A stretch of DNA of 64,000 nucleotides from [Anoxybacillus] calidus. Its GTDB lineage: Bacteria > Bacillota > Bacilli > Bacillales > Anoxybacillaceae. Location: NCBI RefSeq assembly GCF_013760845.1, contig NZ_JACDUU010000003.1, forward strand, positions 62,001-126,000, in the 5' to 3' direction. Shown piece after piece: positions 35,608 to 42,649 of the stretch (position 1 is the first letter of the stretch; every line of letters starts with the position of its first letter). The position numbers and the translations under genes were made by a program. Below the pieces are notes generated by a model. The model had not been told where the DNA came from. It was given only the letters and a program-made list of their open reading frames with translations, and did no database searches.

Positions 35608-36129
35608 ATGACAAAAGGAAGTGATTACAGAATCACAAAAGAAACGGTGGCTCTGGAGCCGACGTATGATCAGTATGGCAATTTATGTACGATTGTACAT
35701 GAATCGCATGAAACATATATGGTAACTAAATCTCCGAAGCAAATTATTGAAGAAAATTGCATTTTTTATGGATGCAGTTATGAAGGGATACTTGAATCAG
35801 CGAAACAAATTCTTGGTATTAAACAAATGGTGCCGATTGCTTTAAGTGTGGCATTGGGGTTATATGCAATGCCAACTTGTTCCCCGGAAAGTGATAAGTG
35901 TTGCTGGCTGTTTTTAGCGCATATGAAGAAGATTGAGCGGCATGAAAAAAAGCGCGCGAAAGTCATTTTTACAGATGACAGCTCGCTCATTATTGATGTG
36001 CACAAAGATACGCTTGAATCGAGATGGGCGAAAATGACCTTATTGCATTACGTATTGACCACTCGGATCGGAGTGTATGAGAAGTGGGAGAGTCGGTTAG
36101 GATTGAGTGCAATTTGGCGCTTATTATAA
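35608..36129 (+). CDS. comK: Competence transcription factor ComK
   Basis: 173 residues, close to the 190 of the B. subtilis protein. Shared features are TVALEPTYDQYGNLCTIVHE near 12-31, SPKQIIEENCIFYGCSYEGI near 42-61 and the central PIALSVALGLYAMPTCSPESDKCCWLFLAHMKKIE block near 75-110, where ComK has FLFPTLSS..CGWISHVHVK. ComK binds AT-rich K-boxes and turns on DNA-uptake genes. AAAGGAGGGG gives a very strong ribosome site. The leader holds two hairpins. The gene is followed by a dispersed hairpin repeat with a T-run. Confidence 0.87.
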   Translation: MTKGSDYRITKETVALEPTYDQYGNLCTIVHESHETYMVTKSPKQIIEENCIFYGCSYEGILESAKQILGIKQMVPIALSVALGLYAMPTCSPESDKCCWLFLAHMKKIERHEKKRAKVIFTDDSSLIIDVHKDTLESRWAKMTLLHYVLTTRIGVYEKWESRLGLSAIWRLL

Positions 36130-36142
36130 ATGGATAAGTGAT

Positions 36143-36225
36143 GAGGCTGGCCCTAAAAAGAAGTGTCAGACCCCACAACACAATATGGTGGTATGGGCGG
36201 GGGCAGACACTTATCGGGCGGCCTC
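36143..36225 (+). repeat. Dispersed hairpin repeat, copy 5 (forward orientation)
   Basis: 83 bp: outer arms GAGGCTGGCCC and GGGCGGCCTC, inner arms AAGTGTCAGACCCCAC and GGGGGCAGACACTT, followed by six T. It sits 13 bp after comK and probably serves as its terminator. Confidence 0.9.
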
Positions 36226-36231
36226 TTTTTT

Positions 36232-36652
36232 ATTGCCGGGCAAGATTTAAGTAAACTAATTGAGAACGAAAAACCGACATAAGTAAGACGTTTAAGCGAG
36301 ACAAAAGAGCGGTTGAAATACTTCATAAGATATGTCGGAAAATCAATCTGTATAAATCAAACTGGATTTTTGAATATATTGAAAAGACGCCCTGCTGCTT
36401 ATAAACAGAACCCCAGTCTATTTTCGTGTTTGATTCACGTGTTGAGAGTGTAAGATAGATTTATATGTTTATGTATGGCGGAGGCAAGTGGTGAGATTGG
36501 CCAATAGAAAAAGGTTTTCATCCTAATTGGATAGAACTAAATTAAAATGGCTCTTCGGATTAAATGGTGGAAAAGTTGATTTCGAAATGATAATAAAAAA
36601 TAACACATTACATAGTTGACCGATATTGTACAACAAACAAGGGAGCATACAA
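36232..36652. other. Intergenic stretch after the comK repeat
   Basis: About 420 bp without a supported gene. Frames on both strands are short and broken. GGCGGAGGCAAGTGGTGAGA near 36479 looks like a ribosome site but leads to no frame. Confidence 0.4.
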
Positions 36653-36904
36653 ATGAACAGACATGTTGATCAAGAAACGTTACAAGAAATACTCACTTAT
36701 GTAGAACAAAACTGTACAGACTTAAAAGATGTCATGACATACATCATAGAACGGTTTGAGCATTACTGGCAGGCAGGAGAGTCTGATAAATATCAAACGA
36801 TATATGGTATTTACAGCTATATAAACAAACACAATCATACGATAGCGTTGATGACAGTAGAAGAGGTAAAAGATTACTTGCAAGGCTTAAACCAACATGT
36901 ATAA
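36653..36904 (+). CDS. Hypothetical small acidic protein
   Basis: 83 residues, without signal or membrane segment, predicted helical (VDQETLQEILTYVEQNCTDLKDVMTYIIERF). I do not recognise it. GGGAG lies 8 nt before ATG 36653; upstream in-frame codons lack a site. It stands alone between comK and the DUF1284 gene. Confidence 0.6.
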   Translation: MNRHVDQETLQEILTYVEQNCTDLKDVMTYIIERFEHYWQAGESDKYQTIYGIYSYINKHNHTIALMTVEEVKDYLQGLNQHV

Positions 36905-37037
36905 GACGATCAAAAAGTGTCACAAAACATTATTTGAAGATACGAAATTTAAATGGTATTCCGCTAGATAATCTGAAGACCCATTAAAATATAAGAGAGA
37001 AAATAATTTTGTTGAGACGGCTAAGGTGGGATGAAAG

Positions 37038-37466
37038 ATGAGAACGCTGCGCGGACATCATTTGTTATGTATCCATGGATTTCGCGGAATGGGTTATAGT
37101 CCGGAGTTTGTTAAGAAAATGCGGGAGATTGTTGAAGAGATTCGGGATGAAGAAAAAGACTTTTTCATAAAAGTAGTTGTGGCGCTTGATGAGGCTTGTT
37201 TTACATGTCCGCATCACGGTGAGGCCACTTGTGAAGCTGACCCGAATTCCGAGGAACATGTGACATCGATGGATCGAAAAGTATTAGAACATCTTGGGAT
37301 TGAACAAAATGGGGTATATTTAAAGTCGGAACTGCTTAAATTAACGGCGCACAAAGTCCATCCTGATGATTTGGATTACTTATGTCACGGTTGTTCATGG
37401 TTACAGTATGGGGTGTGCAAAGAAGGGATTGCGAATGTAAGAGCAGGAAATATTCAGCAAAAATGA
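37038..37466 (+). CDS. DUF1284 protein (cysteine-rich)
   Basis: 142 residues, the usual length for the family. It opens with RGHHLLCIHGFRGMGYSPEF and contains seven further cysteines in EACFTCPHHGEATCEADPN near 52-70 and LCHGCSWLQYGVCKEG near 118-133. Such spacing suggests metal or iron-sulfur binding, which has not been assigned for the family to my knowledge. GGTGGGATGAAAG precedes the ATG. Monocistronic, upstream of aspartate kinase. Confidence 0.85.
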   Translation: MRTLRGHHLLCIHGFRGMGYSPEFVKKMREIVEEIRDEEKDFFIKVVVALDEACFTCPHHGEATCEADPNSEEHVTSMDRKVLEHLGIEQNGVYLKSELLKLTAHKVHPDDLDYLCHGCSWLQYGVCKEGIANVRAGNIQQK

Positions 37467-37564
37467 AAATGTCAGAATTTATAAAAAGTAACTCTTCCCT
37501 TCTTATAAAAGTGTGATATGATATCAAAATATAAATAACTTTTACATAGAGAGGGTTATCGATA

Positions 37565-38911
37565 ATGAAGGTAGCGAAATTTGGGGGAAGTTCGGTGGCG
37601 AGTGCCGGACAGTTTCGAAAAGTTGCGCATATTGTTTTGTCAGACGAACAGCGTCGCATCATCGTTGTATCAGCACCTGGGAAGCGATTTAAAGAGGATA
37701 CTAAGATGACGGATTTGCTTATTCAGCTAGCAAATAAGGTGATCAACGGAGACAGCTATGATGACGTATTTGCAGCCATTATAGAACGTTACGAGGAGAT
37801 TGCTAAAGGGTTAGAGCTGTCGCATGAGATTATTGCAAAAATAAAAATAGATTTAGAGAAAGTCATTGACACTTATAAGAATGAGCCGGAGCGGTTAATG
37901 GATGCGCTTAAAGCAAGCGGAGAAGATAATAATGCTAAGCTGATGGCATTTTATTTGAATCATTTAGGTCATGAAGCGCATTACGTCAATCCAAAAGAGG
38001 CTGGTATTTTTGTGACAGATGAGCCAGGGAATGCGCAAATTTTACCGGAGTCTTATGAGAGATTGAAAGATTTGAAGAAGCGTACCGGTATTTTAGTCAT
38101 TCCAGGATTTTTTGGCTATTCACAAACAGGACATATTGTGACGTTCCCGCGTGGCGGCTCGGATATTACAGGCTCGATTGTTGCAGCGGGAGTAGGGGCT
38201 AAGGTGTATGAAAACTTTACCGATGTAGACTCGATTTACTGTGTCAATCCGTCCATTGTGGACAATCCGCGTCAATTGAAAGAGCTGACGTATCGGGAAA
38301 TGCGTGAACTGTCGTATTCTGGTTTTTCCGTATTCCACGATGAGGCTTTAGAGCCTGTTTATCGAGCAGGTATTCCGGTCTGTGTGAAAAACACGAACAA
38401 CCCGGAAGCACCAGGCACATGGATTGTGGCAGAAAGAGACCATAAGGGACAGCCTATTGCCGGAATTGCAAGTGATACCGGATTTTGCAGCATTAACATC
38501 AGCAAGTATTTAATGAACCGTGAAATTGGTTTTGGACGAAAAGTGCTGCAAATTTTAGAAGAGGAAGGCATCTCTTATGAGCATACTCCATCGGGAATTG
38601 ATAATATGTCGATCATTTTAAGAGCTCATCAATTAGAGGGGGAGAAAGAACAGCGCATTATTGACCGCATTCAAACAGAATTAAACGTTGATGACATTCA
38701 TGTAGAGCGGAATTTAGCGTTGATCATGGTCGTTGGTGAAGGAATGGAACGAACTGTCGGCGTCGCTGCTAAAGCAGCAATGGCACTTGCCAATGCCAAC
38801 ATCAATCTCGAAATGATCAACCAAGGCTCCTCTGAAGTCAGCATGATGTTCGGCGTCAAAGAAGAAGCTGTAAACAAAGCCGTCCAAGCACTGTATGAAG
38901 CTTATTTTTAA
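37565..38911 (+). CDS. Aspartate kinase (aspartokinase III type)
   Basis: 448 residues. Phosphorylates L-aspartate, the first step to lysine, threonine and methionine. KVAKFGGSSVA at the N-terminus, FPRGGSDITGSIVAAG near 195-210 and two C-terminal ACT regulatory units (VLQILEEEGISYEHTPSGIDNMS and VGVAAKAAMALANANINLEMINQGSSEVSMMFGV) are visible. The monofunctional layout and tail resemble B. subtilis YclM/ThrD, the threonine/lysine-regulated isoenzyme. GAGAGGG precedes ATG. The stop codon is directly followed by the RAYT-flanking hairpins. Confidence 0.93.
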   Translation: MKVAKFGGSSVASAGQFRKVAHIVLSDEQRRIIVVSAPGKRFKEDTKMTDLLIQLANKVINGDSYDDVFAAIIERYEEIAKGLELSHEIIAKIKIDLEKVIDTYKNEPERLMDALKASGEDNNAKLMAFYLNHLGHEAHYVNPKEAGIFVTDEPGNAQILPESYERLKDLKKRTGILVIPGFFGYSQTGHIVTFPRGGSDITGSIVAAGVGAKVYENFTDVDSIYCVNPSIVDNPRQLKELTYREMRELSYSGFSVFHDEALEPVYRAGIPVCVKNTNNPEAPGTWIVAERDHKGQPIAGIASDTGFCSINISKYLMNREIGFGRKVLQILEEEGISYEHTPSGIDNMSIILRAHQLEGEKEQRIIDRIQTELNVDDIHVERNLALIMVVGEGMERTVGVAAKAAMALANANINLEMINQGSSEVSMMFGVKEEAVNKAVQALYEAYF

Positions 38912-38913
38912 AA

Positions 38914-38957
38914 GGGGGTCTGACCCCCACTACTTTAAATCGTTAAAGTAGTGGGGG
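38914..38957. repeat. RAYT-flanking double hairpin, left side
   Basis: GGGGGTCTGACCCCC (38914-38928) is a palindrome. Its last CCCCC also begins a perfect 15-bp stem, CCCCCACTACTTTAA (38924-38938) with TTAAAGTAGTGGGGG (38943-38957). The two hairpins share five bases and cannot form together. They lie between the aspartate kinase stop and the transposase ribosome site. Confidence 0.9.
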
Positions 38958-38994
38958 AGTTATTATGAATGGTTGTTTAGAAAGGGGGAAGATC

Positions 38995-39552
38995 ATGTCA
39001 CGAAAGCCTCGTGTATGGTTTCCAGGAGCGGTCTATCATATTACGAGTCGTGGAAATAGAAAAGCTGCTATTTTTTATTCACAAAAGGATTATGAAAAGT
39101 ATCTCTCGTTGTTAGAAGAAACCCGCGAAAAATATCCTTTCATTCTCCACGCCTATTGCCTCATGCCTAATCATCTTCACTTGCTTCTTGAAACAATCGA
39201 TATCCATATAAAAGAGATTATGAAAATGTTACATTCTCAATATGCGATATACTTCAATAAGCGTTACGATTTAGTCGGTCATGTTTTTCAAGGGAGATAC
39301 GGTGCAAAATTAATTGACAGCGTTGATTATTTCAGTGAAGCAAGTCGTTACATTCATTTAAATCCTGTAGAGGCCAACCTTGTTTCCTCTCCAGAGCAAT
39401 ATCAATGGAGCAGTTATGCCGCCTATGCCCTCGGAAACGAAAACCCTCATATCATCACATCCAAACTCCTCTTTTACTTTCAAACTTCAGAAAACTATCG
39501 AAAATACGTAGAAAGCAAAATAGGGATGTTGACAAAAAAACGTTCCAAGTAA
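38995..39552 (+). CDS. REP-associated tyrosine transposase (RAYT), single-domain Y1 HUH nuclease
   Basis: 185 residues. The HUH motif is H60-L-H62 in CLMPNHLHLLLE, the nucleophile candidate is Y119 in ASRYIHLNPVEANLV, and the RAYT-typical WFPGAVYHITSRGNRKAAIF (8-27) and GHVFQGRY (95-102) are present. RAYTs are single-copy relatives of IS200/IS605 TnpA that nick REP-type hairpins in single-stranded DNA. ATG 38995 is preceded by AAAGGGGGAAG; an upstream ATG (38965) has no site. Flanked by GGGGTC-GACCCC palindromes and followed at once by dispersed repeat copy 6. Confidence 0.93.
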   Translation: MSRKPRVWFPGAVYHITSRGNRKAAIFYSQKDYEKYLSLLEETREKYPFILHAYCLMPNHLHLLLETIDIHIKEIMKMLHSQYAIYFNKRYDLVGHVFQGRYGAKLIDSVDYFSEASRYIHLNPVEANLVSSPEQYQWSSYAAYALGNENPHIITSKLLFYFQTSENYRKYVESKIGMLTKKRSK

Positions 39553-39554
39553 AA

Positions 39555-39650
39555 AGGCTGCCCCAAAAGAAAAGTGCCAGACCTCACGACACAATATAAA
39601 TAGCCATATTGTGGAATGAGTATGAGGTCAGACACTTAAAGGGCAGCTTC
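39555..39650 (+). repeat. Dispersed hairpin repeat, copy 6 (forward orientation, next to RAYT)
   Basis: About 96 bp, directly after the transposase stop: outer arms AAGGCTGCCCC and GGGCAGCTTC, inner arms AAGTGCCAGACCTCACGACAC and ATGAGGTCAGACACTT, with a longer centre that itself contains CAATAT/ATATTG. Can end the transposase transcript. Confidence 0.9.
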
Positions 39651-39752
39651 TTTATTCCATATATATTATGCGTTATCGGCTTGTATTTTTGTGTGGATAT
39701 CGCTTTAAAATGCCTTGTAACGAAGCAAGGCAATTTAACGCTTTAACGCGAT

Positions 39753-39766
39753 GGGGGTCAGACCCC
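39753..39766. repeat. RAYT-flanking palindrome, right side
   Basis: GGGGGTCAGACCCC is the reverse complement of the left palindrome (GGGGTCTGACCCCC), so the transposase region is bracketed by inverted copies. It overlaps the end of ywpF and contains its stop codon. Confidence 0.85.
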
Positions 39767-40198
39767 TTTCACTGTTTCTTTTATTCCGCGTCTTTCGTGT
39801 AGTTGGTGTTTGAATTCTTTTAGTAGCGCTTCGCCTTGTAATCCTTGTTCGACTAGGTTGGCAAGGACAATTTCCGCTAAGTCGGTTTTATTCCGAACTA
39901 ACAGCCCATCCATAAGCACGCTCATATGCTCGCTCATTCTTGTAATGGAACGTACCGTTGCTAGCATATTGGCGGGATCATTGCTTTTATGCGAAATCGT
40001 CACTTGAAGGCGGAATTCTTCATTGGCTTGCTGTAGGCGCGAAAATAGCTCTTCGTATTTTTTATCTAAGTACATTTCAATAAGCCAGCGGTTTCTATTG
40101 TCTTCTTTGTTAATGATTAATCCATCAATGAGAGAAATGTCTTCACGGTGCACCTCATCATGAAGGATAGATAGAGCGGCGAGCTTAAAGGTCTTCAT
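39758..40198 (-). CDS. ywpF: YwpF-like protein
   Basis: 146 residues. KTFKLAALSILHDEVHREDISLIDGLIINKEDNRNRWLIEMY and the later SEHMSVLMDGLLVRNKTDLAEIVLANLV follow B. subtilis YwpF. Its function is not established. In B. subtilis it lies beside ssbB (ywpH), as here. GAGGTGA lies before ATG 40198. The last two codons and the TGA stop fall in the RAYT-flanking palindrome, so the C-terminus was reset by the repeat. Confidence 0.83.
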   Translation of the reverse strand: MKTFKLAALSILHDEVHREDISLIDGLIINKEDNRNRWLIEMYLDKKYEELFSRLQQANEEFRLQVTISHKSNDPANMLATVRSITRMSEHMSVLMDGLLVRNKTDLAEIVLANLVEQGLQGEALLKEFKHQLHERRGIKETVKGV

Positions 40199-40720
40199 CC
40201 TATCACCTCGTCAACATTGTCCTATTAGAAATTATAACATATAAGCAATGTAAAATTAAAAGAGGAGCAGGAAGGGCATCTTTTTCCATTGTCGCTGTGG
40301 CTGTGCTGCTATTGTTTGGTTTCATGCACCGCAAAATTTTTTAAGGAAGTGCAAAAATTAAATTTTCTTGTCGATTTTCTATAAAAAAGTGAGAAAGATG
40401 TTGATTTTTTGTAACAAAAATGTTTAGAAAATTAAAAAATAATCGTTTTACAAAAAATCACTCATTAAGTAAGATGAGGGTGCAACAGCACATCGAAAGG
40501 AGGGAGAATCGCTACATTCACTATCCATTGTCTTCTATCAAATTTCACTCAAGGAGGTGTAACCTGGTTGCTAAAATGATGGTCATGTACAGATTGAGCG
40601 AAAGAATCGTACATGACAAAAGCCGCCCCTTTGCAGTATAGATGGCACACCGTGAGGTGGGTGGGGAGCGATAGTTTCCTGATTGGATCGCGCGTCAACA
40701 TTTTAGTAATCAGGGAAGTC
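40199..40720. other. Region between ywpF and ssbB with ComK-box candidate and mini-ORF
   Basis: AAAATTAAATTTT at 40354-40366 fits the ComK K-box AAAA-N5-TTTT exactly; a partner box at a standard spacing is not evident. AAGGAGGTG at 40551-40559 leads to a 21-codon frame from ATG 40577 that ends at TAG 40639; I do not recognise it. A longer frame from 40420 includes it but lacks a site. Confidence 0.4.
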
Positions 40721-41065
40721 ATGATTAATCAAGTGATTCTTGTTGGCCGCCTCACTAAAGATCCAGAGCTGCGTTACACAGCGGATGGAACAGCAGTTGC
40801 GAATGTCACATTGGCCGTGAACAGAAACTTTCGTAACGCTAATGGTATGGTTGATACGGATTTTGTCAATTGTACATTGTGGAGACGAGTAGCAGAAAAT
40901 ACGGCTAATTATTGCCGAAAAGGGTCCATCATTGGTGTAACAGGGCGGATTCAAACAAGAAATTACGAAAATCAAGAGGGAAAACGCGTATATGTGACAG
41001 AAGTTGTTGCGGAATCAGTGCGATTTATGGGTGGCAAAACGGCAGAGTTACTCGAAAGTTATTAA
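40721..41065 (+). CDS. ssbB: Competence-type single-stranded DNA-binding protein
   Basis: 114 residues, the short form without the acidic C-terminal tip of the essential SsbA. OB-fold marks: [37 protein letters not shown] and [33 protein letters not shown]. In B. subtilis SsbB protects incoming DNA during transformation and is switched on by ComK. CAGGGAAG precedes ATG 40721. Neighbour ywpF and a K-box candidate upstream support the competence role; comK itself is 5 kb away in this window. Confidence 0.92.
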   Translation: MINQVILVGRLTKDPELRYTADGTAVANVTLAVNRNFRNANGMVDTDFVNCTLWRRVAENTANYCRKGSIIGVTGRIQTRNYENQEGKRVYVTEVVAESVRFMGGKTAELLESY

Positions 41066-41170
41066 TGTTTGCTGGTGACGAAAATCCTCTTTTTTTCCTC
41101 CTCCATTCTCCTTCCGAAACGTTACCCCGATATAGAAAAAAGTTGATTCCTCCATGTTTCCTCTCTCTTT

Positions 41171-41200
41171 GCCGACCAGCGTTTGGTTGGCGATTTTTTT
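41171..41200 (+). terminator. Terminator of ssbB
   Basis: GCCGACCA and TGGTTGGC pair with one G-T type mismatch, followed by GATTTTTTT. Confidence 0.65.
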
Positions 41201-41303
41201 GGCTAATAAGCTGAGTCGGTCTGAAGATAAGTATAAACTGGGAGCAAAAGTACGCCATGAATGAACATAATAAACATGCACGGTAATCGCGCTTAGTACC
41301 ATG

Positions 41304-41714
41304 TTAATCAATGGCGCGTGAAAATTCCGTTAGCATTGTTATAATCACTGTTTCAAGATGTTTTCGCTTTTTAATCGGCAGCTTGGAAAGGGTATGAATC
41401 GTCTTTTCCATTTCTGGATTTTGTTTTAAATAATCGATAATGTCTAACATAACTTCATCGATTTCATTTGTTCGATAAATGCGATTGACTTCTCGCAGCA
41501 AGTCTTTTTTATAAAATTGTCTTCCAATTAAATAATCTATGCTTACCTCGTAAAGATTGCTTAATTTCTCCAATGTTTCTAAATCCGGCAATTGGTCGCC
41601 GCTTTCCCATTTGGTAATTTGCGAACGCGATATGTTTAGACGTTGTGCCAGTTCCTCTTGTGTCCAGTTTCTTTGCTTCCGTAAAAACTTCAAATTATCG
41701 GCAAGTTTTTTCAT
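41304..41714 (-). CDS. XRE-family transcriptional regulator
   Basis: 136 residues. The helix-turn-helix ADNLKFLRKQRNWTQEELAQRLNISRSQITKWESGDQLPDLETLEKLSNLYEVSIDYLIG occupies residues 4-63, and a C-terminal helical region follows, as in Bacillus regulators of the SinR/ImmR type. ATG 41714 is preceded by GGTGGAG; an in-frame GTG four codons earlier falls on that site. No partner gene is adjacent on its strand. Target genes are not evident. Confidence 0.87.
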   Translation of the reverse strand: MKKLADNLKFLRKQRNWTQEELAQRLNISRSQITKWESGDQLPDLETLEKLSNLYEVSIDYLIGRQFYKKDLLREVNRIYRTNEIDEVMLDIIDYLKQNPEMEKTIHTLSKLPIKKRKHLETVIITMLTEFSRAID

Positions 41715-41945
41715 TTTCTCCACCACAACTCTTCAAAATAAGGGACGTTACCTTAAACATAGGGGATTGTGGCAGAAGTTTTTGTTCTTATTAGGAACAA
41801 ATGATGAAATGTTCGAAAACAGAACAAAAAATACAGTGATATGAAAGTTGAACGACTTTTTTGATATGAAGTATATTGTTAAAATATGTAATAAATGATA
41901 AAAAATTGAATAATTTTGGGTGAAGGAAGTAAGCGGGGGATATGT

Positions 41946-42443
41946 GTGAACATTTATCTTGCCGATTTGATTATTAGTGAAGAAAAAACAACCAGGCGAT
42001 TTTTAAAGAAATATCATATTTTTATTAAAGAAATGAAAAGTCCATTTTCTGTTAAGCTGAAAACCATTGCTCCTGTCAGTTTTGGTGATTCGCTTTGTTT
42101 TTTACGGAATGAGGAAGGATTTGTCGAAATGCCGCATGGGGATGTGGGGTTTCGTGTGATCGAATGCAAGGAGAACGCCCAGTTATACTTTGTTTTTAAA
42201 TCTGTTAATCAGCTCTATATGTTTGTCATTAGGATGAATTTAAAGAAAAGAAGTATCGAAATTACCTCTTATGAATGGAACCAACCCCAACAAAAATATC
42301 TTCGCATCCATACGAATCATCTGCTTGCAGTTGAAAAACAGCTGATTTACGATATACTCCAATCGTTACACATCCGTTCGGAAGACCGACGCTCACTCTT
42401 TTTCACGCTTGCATCTAAGAAAAAAACTGATCCGAAAGTATAA
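41946..42443 (+). CDS. Hypothetical protein
   Basis: About 165 residues, no signal or membrane segment. I do not recognise the family. It starts NIYLADLIISEEKTTRRFLKKYHIFIKEMKSPFSVKL and ends in a Lys-rich tail. GTG 41946 is chosen because GCGGGGG lies about 6 nt upstream; the frame is also open from 41916. It is divergent from the XRE regulator and could be its target, but nothing in the sequence proves that. Confidence 0.6.
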   Translation: MNIYLADLIISEEKTTRRFLKKYHIFIKEMKSPFSVKLKTIAPVSFGDSLCFLRNEEGFVEMPHGDVGFRVIECKENAQLYFVFKSVNQLYMFVIRMNLKKRSIEITSYEWNQPQQKYLRIHTNHLLAVEKQLIYDILQSLHIRSEDRRSLFFTLASKKKTDPKV

Positions 42444-42485
42444 ACATAGGATTACATGCTGCTTCCGTTTCTTTCAGGCAGATGT

Positions 42486-42521
42486 AAAAAAGGGACTAGC
42501 CGATTCAGCAAGGCAGTCCCC
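42486..42521 (-). terminator. Terminator of the ywqB-ywqA unit
   Basis: GGGACT (42492-42497) and AGTCCC (42515-42520) pair; on the minus strand TTTTT follows. Confidence 0.75.
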
Positions 42522-42533
42522 GATCGTTTGAAG

Positions 42534-42647
42534 CTACTTTGTTAGTTTCAGTTTTTTGGCGATCACATCATATAGCTTTTGCCATTGCTCGGCTGGTGCT
42601 TTGACGAATGGTTTCTTTTCCTTTTGTGCTGTCTTTTTCTGTTTCAT
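42534..42647 (-). CDS. Small basic protein coupled to the SNF2 helicase gene
   Basis: 37 residues: a Lys-rich start (MKQKKTAQKEKKPFVKAPAE) and QWQKLYDVIAKKLKLTK. AAAAGGAG lies within the last codons of the helicase gene, and only two bases separate the helicase stop from this ATG, so translation is coupled. Too short for ordinary gene callers. I do not recognise it. A helicase-associated or nucleic-acid-binding peptide is a guess from charge and position. Confidence 0.65.
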   Translation of the reverse strand: MKQKKTAQKEKKPFVKAPAEQWQKLYDVIAKKLKLTK

Positions 42648-42649
42648 CC

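Noticed and set aside
37467-37564. Lysine riboswitch or T-box before aspartate kinase
   Set aside because: The gap is only 98 bp and shows neither the lysine aptamer nor a T-box sequence.
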